NCBI GenBank assembly: GCA_031287655.1
Contig: JAITSR010000116.1
Span: forward strand, 1-6,737
Direction of reading: 5' to 3'
DNA length: 6,737 nt
Source: Clostridiales bacterium
GTDB taxonomy: Bacteria > Bacillota > Clostridia > WRLR01
Shown here: positions 1 to 6,737 of the stretch, in pieces
How the letters are laid out: every line of letters begins with the position of its first letter
How positions within the stretch are numbered: the first letter of the stretch is position 1
Made by a program: the position numbers and the translations under genes
Notes under the pieces: model-generated
Database searches by the model: none
Told to the model about the DNA's origin: nothing
The model's input: the letters and a program-made list of their open reading frames with translations, nothing else

Positions 1-112
1 TTCCTTCAGATTCCGCCTCGCGACGGACACCCTTGGTGTTCAGCTATACCCTTCCCACTACCGGGCGGGTTTGGGACTTTCACCCGTTAGATTGCGCCCA
101 TGCCGGGCGCAC
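1..112 (-). mobile_element. Group II intron, class IIC-like, 5' end only (domain I start), runs off the left edge
   Basis: Read on the minus strand, the element begins at base 112 with GTGCGCCCGGCATGGGCGCA, the GUGYG-type 5' end of bacterial group II introns. It continues through GGGTGAAAGTCCC, CAAGGGTGTCCGT and GCGGAATCTGAAGGAA. From memory, these blocks follow the start of domain I of class IIC introns such as the Oceanobacillus iheyensis one in the same order and at similar spacing. The first small hairpin (GCGCCC/GGGCGC, bases 94-99 with 105-110) is intact. Only the first 112 nt of the ribozyme are in the window, so the reverse transcriptase/maturase and domains V-VI must lie to the left if the intron is complete. 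The boundary at 112 is sharp because the next base is the T-run of a terminator, the usual IIC target. Whether the intron is full length or active cannot be judged here. Confidence 0.88.
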
Positions 113-158
113 AAAAAAGCGAGGAGATACCGATTGATTCGGTAGCTCCTCGCTTTTT
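113..158 (-). terminator. Strong intrinsic terminator, bidirectional in form; class IIC intron target
   Basis: An 8-bp GC-rich stem (119-126 with 146-153) is followed by an A/G mismatch and a further stem (128-133 with 139-144) closing a small loop. It is flanked by A6 (113-118) and T5 (154-158), so each strand shows a hairpin followed by a T-run. On the minus strand it lies downstream of hicB and its T-run directly abuts the first base of the group II intron. It may end transcription from either side. Confidence 0.85.
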
Positions 159-220
159 ACCTTTAGCGCAAGCGCGAGATCGCGGAGCTTAAAATGATCA
201 GTTTACAAAAGCATAAAATC

Positions 221-243
221 GGCGGACGGTTAGCCCGCCCGCC
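221..243 (-). terminator. Terminator-like hairpin just after hicB
   Basis: A 9-bp stem (221-229 with 235-243) closes a 5-nt loop. The single imperfect pair is an A/C mismatch on the plus strand but a G-U pair in minus-strand RNA. It begins 7 nt after the hicB stop codon. It is followed on the minus strand by a moderately T-rich stretch (GATTTTATGCTTTTG) rather than a clean T-run, so it is probably a partial terminator backed up by the stronger one at 113-158. The remaining bases 159-220 hold nothing I recognise. Confidence 0.55.
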
Positions 244-250
244 AAGTCAA

Positions 251-655
251 TTACACATGCTGCTGTTGATATATCTCGGTCAGAGAATCCTGCAATACCT
301 TGGAAAAATTTACATGGTTGGCTTCGGCGAAGGTGTTGAGCCATGCGGGGATAGTCAGGTTTTTTCTAACGGCTTTATCGCCAAATTTCTCCGCGTATGA
401 GTCTAGGTCTAACGCCAGTAGACTTACAAAGCCGCCGGGGTCGGGTTGAATTGCATCTAACGAACTCGCTGGCGGAACTGGATGGCCTTCTTCCAATTCG
501 GTGAGAACCCAACCCGACGCGGCGTCAACCGCCATAAGGATAGCGTCGGCAAGATTATCTCCTCCCGTGGCGCAACCGGGAAGATCGGGAACCTCTGCTG
601 CGTATGCGCCGGTCTTCTCATCTTTGTAGAAGCACGCAGGATAAGTCAATTTCAT
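251..655 (-). CDS. hicB: HicB-family antitoxin (type II toxin-antitoxin), apparently orphaned
   Basis: The 134-residue protein has the two-domain HicB layout. The N-terminal part (about 1-60, with TYPACFY, YAAEVPDLPGC at 18-28 and GGDNLADAI) is the partial RNase H-like fold that normally neutralises HicA. The C-terminal part (about 95-130, VRKNLTIPAWLN and the following helices) resembles a ribbon-helix-helix DNA-binding domain, which in this family autoregulates the operon. I chose the ATG at 655 because AAGGAGG (664-670) lies 8 nt upstream of it; the in-frame ATG at 661 is only 2 nt from that site and would add just Met-Ser. The adjacent toxin gene is reduced to a fragment, so the protein may now act only as a repressor, neutralise a HicA encoded elsewhere, or be a relic. 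Its region is AT-richer than the neighbouring core genes, consistent with acquisition by transfer. Confidence 0.85.
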   Translation of the reverse strand: MKLTYPACFYKDEKTGAYAAEVPDLPGCATGGDNLADAILMAVDAASGWVLTELEEGHPVPPASSLDAIQPDPGGFVSLLALDLDSYAEKFGDKAVRKNLTIPAWLNTFAEANHVNFSKVLQDSLTEIYQQQHV

Positions 656-663
656 GCTCATAA

Positions 664-670
664 CCTCCTT
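664..670 (-). promoter_or_regulatory. hicB ribosome binding site that decides the start
   Basis: AAGGAGG on the minus strand is a near-perfect anti-Shine-Dalgarno match. It overlaps the stop codon of the hicA remnant (669-671). Its spacing is 2 nt to the ATG at 661 and 8 nt to the ATG at 655, favouring the latter. Confidence 0.75.
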
Positions 671-740
671 ATAATCCAGCCTGTTTTAATATGGACTTGA
701 CGATGATAGGAGCGATGTCATGTACCCATCCCCCTTGCAA
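669..740 (-). pseudogene. hicA: hicA toxin remnant (C-terminal codons only)
   Basis: In the minus-strand frame ending with TAA at 669-671, the last codons read VHDIAPIIVKSILKQAGL. This resembles the C-terminus of HicA mRNA-interferase toxins, which typically end in a VPxH...L..GT..SILKQAGL-like pattern, and it lies immediately upstream of hicB where hicA belongs. Going upstream, the frame meets a stop codon (TAA, 747-749) before any room for the normal ~60-80-residue protein. The N-terminal double-stranded-RNA-binding-like fold and the catalytic His in the conserved GSH motif are absent, and I found no matching sequence in the other minus-strand frames up to about 860. The only in-frame candidate start is a TTG at 740, next to the predicted transcription start. 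No functional toxin is expected. Family assignment rests on a short motif plus position. Confidence 0.65.
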
Positions 741-772
741 TGATATTATACGCATAATGCGTACAAATATCA
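741..772. promoter_or_regulatory. Nested palindromic operator over the hicB promoter
   Basis: Two almost co-centred inverted repeats lie across the hicB promoter. The inner one is TACGCATAATGCGTA (749-763, 7-bp arms around one central base). The outer one pairs TGATATT (741-747) with AATATCA (766-772), both arms perfect. Together they cover the -10, the spacer and most of the -35. HicB proteins with ribbon-helix-helix domains bind inverted repeats at their own promoters, so this is the likely autoregulatory operator. Binding by HicB is inferred. Confidence 0.65.
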
Positions 773-773
773 A
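745..773 (-). promoter_or_regulatory. Promoter of the hicB transcript
   Basis: On the minus strand, TTGATA (768-773) and a perfect TATAAT (745-750) are separated by exactly 17 bp. Transcription would start near 738, inside the hicA remnant. This leaves an untranslated leader of about 80 nt before hicB. The match to the housekeeping sigma-factor consensus is 5/6 plus 6/6. Confidence 0.75.
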
Positions 774-785
774 TAGGCATAACGA

Positions 786-814
786 TTGACGATGGCGGCA
801 AAAGACAATACAAT
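786..814 (+). promoter_or_regulatory. Promoter of the glycerate kinase gene
   Basis: TTGACG (786-791) and TACAAT (809-814) are separated by 17 bp, each 5/6 to consensus. Transcription would start near 821, giving a leader of about 37 nt that contains the ribosome binding site (AAAGGGAGAGG, 837-847). It is arranged back to back with the hicB promoter, with 12 bp between the two -35 boxes, so a protein bound at the hicB operator could also influence this promoter. Confidence 0.7.
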
Positions 815-857
815 ATGTTTATTATTTCGGTTACTGAAAGGGAGAGGTGTTATTATC

Positions 858-2069
858 ATGTTTTCAAAATATGTGCTGATCCCCGATTCTTTTAAGGGGA
901 CGATGAGTTCCGCGGAAATCTGCGAGATCATGTCGGAGGTGATCAAAGAGCGCGTCCCGGGCGCGGAGGTCCGCGCGGTCCCGGTCGCGGACGGCGGCGA
1001 GGGCAGCGTCGACGCGTTTTTGCGCGCGCTCGGCGGTGAAAAGGTCACGAAACGCGTAAAAGGGCCGTTCGGCGAGGAGATGGACGCGTTTTACGGATTG
1101 ATAAACGATCGCGCGGCCACGGGCGGCGATCGGGTGGTCGGCGATCGGGCGGCCGACGGCGGCGGAAAGACGGCGGTCGTCGAGATGGCGGCGTGCGCCG
1201 GGCTACCGCTCGTGGAAGGCCGCCCGGACCCGACACGCACGACGACATTCGGCGTCGGGCAGCTCATGCTCGACGCCGCGCGCCGGGGCGTAAAAAAGAT
1301 CATCGTCGGCCTCGGCGGCAGCGCGACGAACGACGGCGGCTGCGGCGCGGCCGCCGCCGCGGGCGTGCGCTTTTATGACAGCGACGGCCGCGTGTTTGTG
1401 CCGGTCGGCGGCACGCTCTCCAAAATCGAGCGGATCGACGTCTCCGGTTTTGACACGGCACTCCGCGGCGTCGAGATCATCACGATGTGCGACATCGACA
1501 ACCCGCTTTACGGCCCCGAAGGCGCGGCGGCCATCTTCGGCCCGCAGAAGGGCGCGGACGCGCGCATGATCGAACAACTCGACGCGGGGCTGCGGAACCT
1601 CGATGCCGCAATAGAGCGCTGTCTGCAAAAAAAGTTCGCTAAGATGCCGGGCGCGGGCGCGGCCGGCGGCATGGGCGCGGGCATGGCCGCGTTCTTTGGC
1701 TCCGAGCTTCGGATGGGGATCGAGGTCGTGCTTGACACCGTGCGTTTTGACGAGTTGATCGCGGGCGCCGACCTGATCCTGACCGGGGAGGGCAAGATCG
1801 ATGGGCAGAGCCTGCGCGGCAAGGTTGTGATCGGGGTCGCGCGGCGCGCAAAAGGCTCCGGCGTGCCGGTCGCCGCAATCGTCGGCGACATCGGGGACGG
1901 CGCGGAGGGCGCGTATCAGGAGGGCGTCGCCGGTATTTTCAGCATCAACCGGCGCGCGGAGGATTTTTCCGTCGCAAAGCGGCGCAGCAAAGAGGACCTC
2001 CGCTTCACCGTCGAAAACCTAGTCCGCTTCTGCGGCGGCGCGGGCGTGTACGCGCCAAAAAGTTCCTAA
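858..2069 (+). CDS. glxK: Glycerate 2-kinase (GarK/GlxK family)
   Basis: The enzyme phosphorylates D-glycerate with ATP to 2-phosphoglycerate, feeding glyoxylate, serine or sugar-acid breakdown into lower glycolysis; it is cytosolic. Family blocks appear in order across 403 residues: IPDSFKGTMSS (8-18), VPVADGGEGSVDA (41-53), TTTFGVGQL (128-136), IVGLGGSATNDGGCGAA (149-165), CDIDNPLYGPEGAAAIFGPQKGA (211-233), PGAGAAGGMGAG (264-275), GIEVVLD (287-293) and DLILTGEGKIDGQSL (305-319). The ATG at 858 is preceded by AAAGGGAGAGG at 10 nt and starts directly at the conserved N-terminus; an in-frame ATG at 786 would overlap the predicted promoter and add 24 unlike residues. The protein is slightly long for the family (usually about 375-390) because of a Gly/Asp/Arg-rich insertion at about 84-104. 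The gene is the only member of its transcript visible here and runs convergently into galE. Confidence 0.95.
   Translation: MFSKYVLIPDSFKGTMSSAEICEIMSEVIKERVPGAEVRAVPVADGGEGSVDAFLRALGGEKVTKRVKGPFGEEMDAFYGLINDRAATGGDRVVGDRAADGGGKTAVVEMAACAGLPLVEGRPDPTRTTTFGVGQLMLDAARRGVKKIIVGLGGSATNDGGCGAAAAAGVRFYDSDGRVFVPVGGTLSKIERIDVSGFDTALRGVEIITMCDIDNPLYGPEGAAAIFGPQKGADARMIEQLDAGLRNLDAAIERCLQKKFAKMPGAGAAGGMGAGMAAFFGSELRMGIEVVLDTVRFDELIAGADLILTGEGKIDGQSLRGKVVIGVARRAKGSGVPVAAIVGDIGDGAEGAYQEGVAGIFSINRRAEDFSVAKRRSKEDLRFTVENLVRFCGGAGVYAPKSS
1106..1162 (+). repeat. Short imperfect direct repeats inside the glycerate kinase gene
   Basis: Three copies of CGATCGSGYGGYC-like sequence start at 1106, 1127 and 1142. 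The first and third extend to about 21 bp each, differing at a few positions (cgatcgcgcggcc... and cgatcgggcggcc...). They encode the insertion DRAATGG, DRVVG, DRAADGG at residues 84-102. Copy spacings of 21 and 15 bp keep the frame, which suggests in-frame repeat expansion in a surface loop. Confidence 0.7.
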
Positions 2070-2077
2070 GTAAGACG

Positions 2078-3079
2078 CTAATCCGGGATAATCGAGTCGC
2101 GCACGCGGCTCCAGCGGAGCGCGTCTTCTATGCCTTGCTCTATGCCGCGCTCCGCCCGCCAGCCGAGCAGCGCCGCCGCCCGCCCGGCGTCCGCATACGA
2201 CCCCGCGACGTCGCCGTCCCGCGGCGGGGCCTCGCGCTTTTTGAGCGTTTTGCCATAGACCTTTTCAAACGCGTACACAAGTTCTTTTACCGTCACGCCG
2301 TTCCCGCAGCCCAAATTGATCGTCGCGTAGTCGGTGCCCAGCGCCAAAAGCGCGTCGTCGAACGATTCGACGGCCTTTACATGGGCGAGCGCGAGGTCCC
2401 AGACGTGGACATAGTCCCGTATCCCGGAGCCGTCGCGCGTCGGCCAATCCGTCCCCGTGATCAAAAACTCGTCCAGAGCGCCCTCCGCGACAGACACGAG
2501 CTTGCCGAGCACATGCGAGGGTTCTTTGATCTGAGGGCCGGTGCGCAGCGCCGGGTCCGCGCCAATCGGGTTAAAATAGCGCAGCGCGAGCGCGCGCATG
2601 TCGTAGGCCGCGGTAAAATCCCGCAAAATCGTCTCCATCATGTACTTTGTGCGGGCGTAGGGGCTGCGCGGGTTCAGCGGGGATTCCTCCGTAACTTTAA
2701 AGCCCGGCGCGTCGTCATAGAGAGACGCCGACGAACTGAAAATGACCCGCCGGATTCCGTGCGCAAGCAGATTGTGATAAAATTCAAGCGACTTTGCGAC
2801 ATTCTCCCTGTAGTAGCCATACGGGTCTGAGACGGAGTTCGGCACGACGATCAGCGCCGCGAAATGGATCGCGCAGGATATGTCCGGGTGCTCCGCCGCA
2901 ATCCGAGCGAGCAGCGCGCCGTCCGCGATGTCGCCCTGATAAAAAATCCTGCCCCGCGTAAATTCCGCGCGCCCCGTAACGAGCGAATCCAAAATAACGG
3001 GCGTGTGGCCCGCGTCCAACAGCGCCGAACAGGCCGTGCTGCCGATGTAGCCCGCGCCTCCCGCAACCAAAACCTTCAT
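2078..3079 (-). CDS. galE: UDP-glucose 4-epimerase
   Basis: This extended short-chain dehydrogenase interconverts UDP-glucose and UDP-galactose with bound NAD+ (Leloir pathway and supply of UDP-galactose for cell-surface glycans). The N-terminal Rossmann motif GGAGYIG is at 7-13. D31 at the end of the second strand fits NAD+ binding. The catalytic set is SSS at 115-117, Y141 and K145 in the YxxxK motif. Substrate-side blocks RYFNPIGA (167-174), DGSGIRDYVHVWDLA (216-230), NLGCGNG (255-261) and PPRDGDVA (285-292) follow as expected. The 333-residue length is normal. The ATG at 3079 has AAGGGG about 9 nt upstream. It lies 96 nt downstream of hppA on the same strand, with a long hairpin between. 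The family also contains UDP-GlcNAc or UDP-xylose epimerases, so exact substrate preference is inferred. Confidence 0.95.
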   Translation of the reverse strand: MKVLVAGGAGYIGSTACSALLDAGHTPVILDSLVTGRAEFTRGRIFYQGDIADGALLARIAAEHPDISCAIHFAALIVVPNSVSDPYGYYRENVAKSLEFYHNLLAHGIRRVIFSSSASLYDDAPGFKVTEESPLNPRSPYARTKYMMETILRDFTAAYDMRALALRYFNPIGADPALRTGPQIKEPSHVLGKLVSVAEGALDEFLITGTDWPTRDGSGIRDYVHVWDLALAHVKAVESFDDALLALGTDYATINLGCGNGVTVKELVYAFEKVYGKTLKKREAPPRDGDVAGSYADAGRAAALLGWRAERGIEQGIEDALRWSRVRDSIIPD

Positions 3080-3100
3080 GCTTATGACCCCTTATACCGC

Positions 3101-3159
3101 GTGCGCGGGCGGCGCCTTTGAAACTTTGCGGCAAAACCGCGAAGGCGCCGCCCGCACAC
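3101..3159. repeat. Long GC-rich hairpin between hppA and galE
   Basis: Arms 3101-3118 and 3142-3159 are complementary over 18 bp with one imperfect pair (G-U on minus-strand RNA). The interior carries a second small stem, GCGG (3128-3131) with CCGC (3137-3140). No T-run follows on either strand, so it is not a classical intrinsic terminator. Since hppA and galE are both minus-strand, it may be an mRNA processing or stability element, an attenuator, or a member of a dispersed palindrome family. Confidence 0.75.
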
Positions 3160-3175
3160 CATCCCTATTTTCCTT

Positions 3176-5332
<2,157 letters not shown>

Positions 5333-5338
5333 TTCCAA

Positions 5339-5345
5339 CTCCCCC
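5339..5345 (-). promoter_or_regulatory. hppA ribosome binding site supporting a GTG start
   Basis: GGGGGAG on the minus strand lies 6 nt before the GTG at 5332, good spacing. It leaves only 0 nt to the in-frame TTG at 5338 and lies downstream of the other candidate starts. Confidence 0.6.
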
Positions 5346-5383
5346 TTTTTAAAATGAAATTTGCAAAATCTTCCGACTAACAT

Positions 5384-5410
5384 ACTATACCGAATTTTTT
5401 TGAAAAACAA
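5384..5410 (-). promoter_or_regulatory. Possible hppA promoter
   Basis: On the minus strand, TATAGT (5384-5389, 5/6 to consensus) is preceded by TTGTTT (5405-5410) with a short 15-bp spacer within a very AT-rich stretch. The spacing is poor, so an alternative register 2 bp further on (TAGTAT, 17-bp spacer) is possible. The AT-richness between two GC-rich genes supports a promoter here more than the exact boxes do. Confidence 0.4.
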
Positions 5411-5436
5411 TAGCCCCCCGCAATTTTTATGGAATC

Positions 5437-5465
5437 TTTACGGTCTGCAGGTCTTGATGTATAAT
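5437..5465 (+). promoter_or_regulatory. Promoter of the Lrp-family regulator and aminotransferase
   Basis: TTTACG (5437-5442) and a perfect TATAAT (5460-5465) are separated by exactly 17 bp. Transcription would start near 5472, giving a leader of about 20 nt containing the GGAGG (5483-5487) in front of the ATG at 5492. It is divergent from hppA; the 5333-5491 interval contains only these regulatory sequences. Confidence 0.7.
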
Positions 5466-5491
5466 AGCAAAAACAGCAGTCGGGAGGGCTC

Positions 5492-6058
5492 ATGGACACG
5501 CAGGATACTCATGGCATAAAGGGCGCGCGGAGCGCGCAGTGTACGGAAGGCGCAGAGTGCGTAGAGAAAGAGAAAAACCGCGCAAATGAAATTCTCGAGA
5601 TTTTGGCGGAGGACAGCCGCATCCCGCCGGAGCGGATCGCGGCGATGCTGAACTGCCCGGCCGCGGAGGTCGAGCGGACAATTCGCGCGCTTCTGGATGA
5701 GAACGTCATCAGCTTTAAACCGATTATCAATTGGGAAAAGGCGGGGCGGGAGGTCATAAACGCGCATATCGAGCTAAAAATCACGCCGCAGCGCGACATG
5801 GGCTTTGAAAAGGTCGCAAAGCGCATCTATAAGTACCCGCAGGTAAAGTCGCTGCACCTGATGTCGGGCGGCTACGACCTCGCGCTGGACGTCGAGGGCC
5901 GCACGATGAAGGAGGTCGCGCTCTTTGTCGCGGAAAAGCTCGCCCCGATGGAGGGCGTCGTGTCAACCGCAACGCATTTCGTGCTGCGCACATATAAGGA
6001 AAACGGTTTTGTCTTTGACGACAAAGAGCGGGACGGCAGGCAGGTGATCACATTATGA
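5492..6058 (+). CDS. Lrp/AsnC-family transcriptional regulator
   Basis: The 188-residue protein has a winged helix-turn-helix domain at about 30-75 (ANEILEILAEDSRIPPERIAAML onward) and an Lrp-type ligand-binding/oligomerisation (RAM) domain at about 85-168, with VINAHIELKITP, VKSLHLMSGGYDLALDVEG (118-136) and VVSTATHFVLRTYKENG. Lrp-family proteins bind DNA as octamers or similar assemblies and often sense amino acids. The start at 5492 has GGAGG 4 nt upstream, rather close but with no better in-frame start. The first ~28 residues, with Cys17 and Cys23, are an extension not usual in the family. The stop codon overlaps the start of the aminotransferase by 4 nt, so the regulator probably controls its own operon in response to an amino acid or 2-oxo acid. 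The ligand is unknown. Confidence 0.9.
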   Translation: MDTQDTHGIKGARSAQCTEGAECVEKEKNRANEILEILAEDSRIPPERIAAMLNCPAAEVERTIRALLDENVISFKPIINWEKAGREVINAHIELKITPQRDMGFEKVAKRIYKYPQVKSLHLMSGGYDLALDVEGRTMKEVALFVAEKLAPMEGVVSTATHFVLRTYKENGFVFDDKERDGRQVITL

Positions 6059-6737
6059 GGCCGCTGGACGAACTGATCAATCCCGTTGTGACGGCGATGG
6101 CGCCGTCCGGAATCCGAAAGTTCTTCAGCATCGTCGAGGAGATGTCCGACGCGATCTCCCTCGGAGTCGGCGAGCCGGACTTTGTGACGCCGTGGTCGAT
6201 CCGGGAGGCCGGAATCTTCTCGCTGGAACGGGGCCAGACCTATTATACCTCCAACAGCGGGCTTTTGGAGCTGCGCGAGGAGATTTGCGCGTATCACGCG
6301 CGCACATATAATCTGCGCTACGACCCGCGCCGGGAGACGCTCGTGACGGTCGGCGGCTCCGAGGCGATCGACCTGTGCGTCCGCGCGCTGATCTCGCCGG
6401 GCGACGAGGTGCTGATCCCCGAGCCGAGCTTTGTGTGCTACACGCCCTGCGTCCAGCTCGCGGGCGGGAAACCCGTTCCGATCGTCACAAAGGAGGCGGA
6501 CGACTTCCGGCTGACGGCGGCGCAGTTAAAAGACGCGATCACGCCGCGCACAAAGCTCCTGATCATGCCGTTTCCAAATAATCCGACGGGCGCGGTCATG
6601 CGGCGCGGGGACCTTGAGCAAATCGCGGACGTGCTGCGCGGCACAGACATCTTTGTGCTCTCGGACGAAATCTATGGCGCGCTGACCTACGAGGGCGTAC
6701 ACACGCCTTTCGCGGCGCTTGACGGCATGAAGGAGCG
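6055..6737 (+). CDS. Class I/II (fold type I) PLP-dependent aminotransferase, 3' end beyond the window
   Basis: The frame opens with MRPLDELINP at the ATG overlapping the regulator's TGA and stays open for 227 codons to the edge. The family's N-terminal substrate motif LGVGEPDF is at 36-43, TYYTSNSGLLELREEI at 62-77, the cofactor phosphate-binding GGSEAID at 100-106, PNNPTGAV at 174-181, and SDEIYGAL at 203-210. In the last block D204 would contact the pyridine nitrogen of PLP and Y207 the cofactor O3'. The catalytic Lys (an SKAYAMTGWR-like motif) should lie a few tens of residues past the right edge. The enzyme would move an amino group between an amino acid and a 2-oxo acid in the cytosol. 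Aspartate/aromatic-type transaminases are the nearest guess, but donor and acceptor cannot be read from this half. It has only a weak ribosome binding site of its own (GGCAGG about 10 nt upstream), consistent with translational coupling. Confidence 0.92.
   Translation, partial: MRPLDELINPVVTAMAPSGIRKFFSIVEEMSDAISLGVGEPDFVTPWSIREAGIFSLERGQTYYTSNSGLLELREEICAYHARTYNLRYDPRRETLVTVGGSEAIDLCVRALISPGDEVLIPEPSFVCYTPCVQLAGGKPVPIVTKEADDFRLTAAQLKDAITPRTKLLIMPFPNNPTGAVMRRGDLEQIADVLRGTDIFVLSDEIYGALTYEGVHTPFAALDGMKE

Noticed and set aside
194..400. Plus-strand 68-codon open frame opposite the end of hicB
   Set aside because: It lies antisense to hicB, has no ribosome binding site, and its translation resembles no family.
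482..700. Plus-strand 72-codon open frame opposite the start of hicB
   Set aside because: It is antisense to the well-supported hicB gene with no ribosome binding site or recognisable motif.
749..763. CRISPR repeat or attachment site from the palindrome TACGCATAATGCGTA
   Set aside because: Only one copy is seen and it sits between promoter boxes, so an operator explains it better.
770..1048. Minus-strand 92-codon open frame that could have held the missing hicA N-terminus
   Set aside because: Its translation shows no HicA features such as the GSH motif, and most of it is antisense to the conserved N-terminus of glycerate kinase.
2135..2830. Long plus-strand open frame (231 codons) opposite galE
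   Set aside because: Arg/Pro-rich composition is typical of antisense frames over GC-rich genes, and galE motifs on the other strand are decisive.
3101..3159. Intrinsic terminator for hppA
   Set aside because: The hairpin is strong but no T-run follows on the minus strand, so it is reported only as a hairpin of unknown role.

Overview
The window looks like chromosomal DNA from a high-GC Clostridia-type Firmicute. This is inferred from strong purine-rich ribosome binding sites, several promoters with near-consensus -35/-10 boxes at 17 bp spacing, a K+-dependent membrane pyrophosphatase of the type common in anaerobes, and a class IIC group II intron. No ribosomal RNA or other taxonomic marker is present, so the assignment is tentative.

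Left part (1 to about 857) is accessory in character and visibly AT-richer than the rest. The 5' end of a group II intron on the minus strand runs off the left edge. It sits exactly at the end of the T-run of a strong intrinsic terminator, the placement expected of class IIC introns. Next come a second terminator-like hairpin and a minus-strand HicB-type antitoxin gene. The partner toxin hicA survives only as its last ~20 codons in front of hicB. The hicB promoter is intact and carries a nested palindrome lying across the -10 and -35 boxes, a likely operator for the ribbon-helix-helix domain of HicB. A divergent plus-strand promoter 12 bp away drives the next gene.

Right part (858 to 6737) is GC-rich core metabolism, densely packed. 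A glycerate 2-kinase (+) runs convergently into a UDP-glucose 4-epimerase galE (-), with only 8 bp between their stop codons. Upstream of galE on the same strand is a membrane-bound ion-pumping pyrophosphatase (hppA); the two are separated by a long GC-rich hairpin. Divergent from hppA, across about 160 bp with promoters on both strands, is an Lrp/AsnC-family regulator. Its stop codon overlaps the start of a class I/II aminotransferase (ATGA), which runs off the right edge. This pair is probably one translationally coupled operon for amino-acid metabolism.

I see no convincing wholly new system. The most interesting material is the degenerated HicAB locus with its intact operator, next to the terminator-targeting intron.
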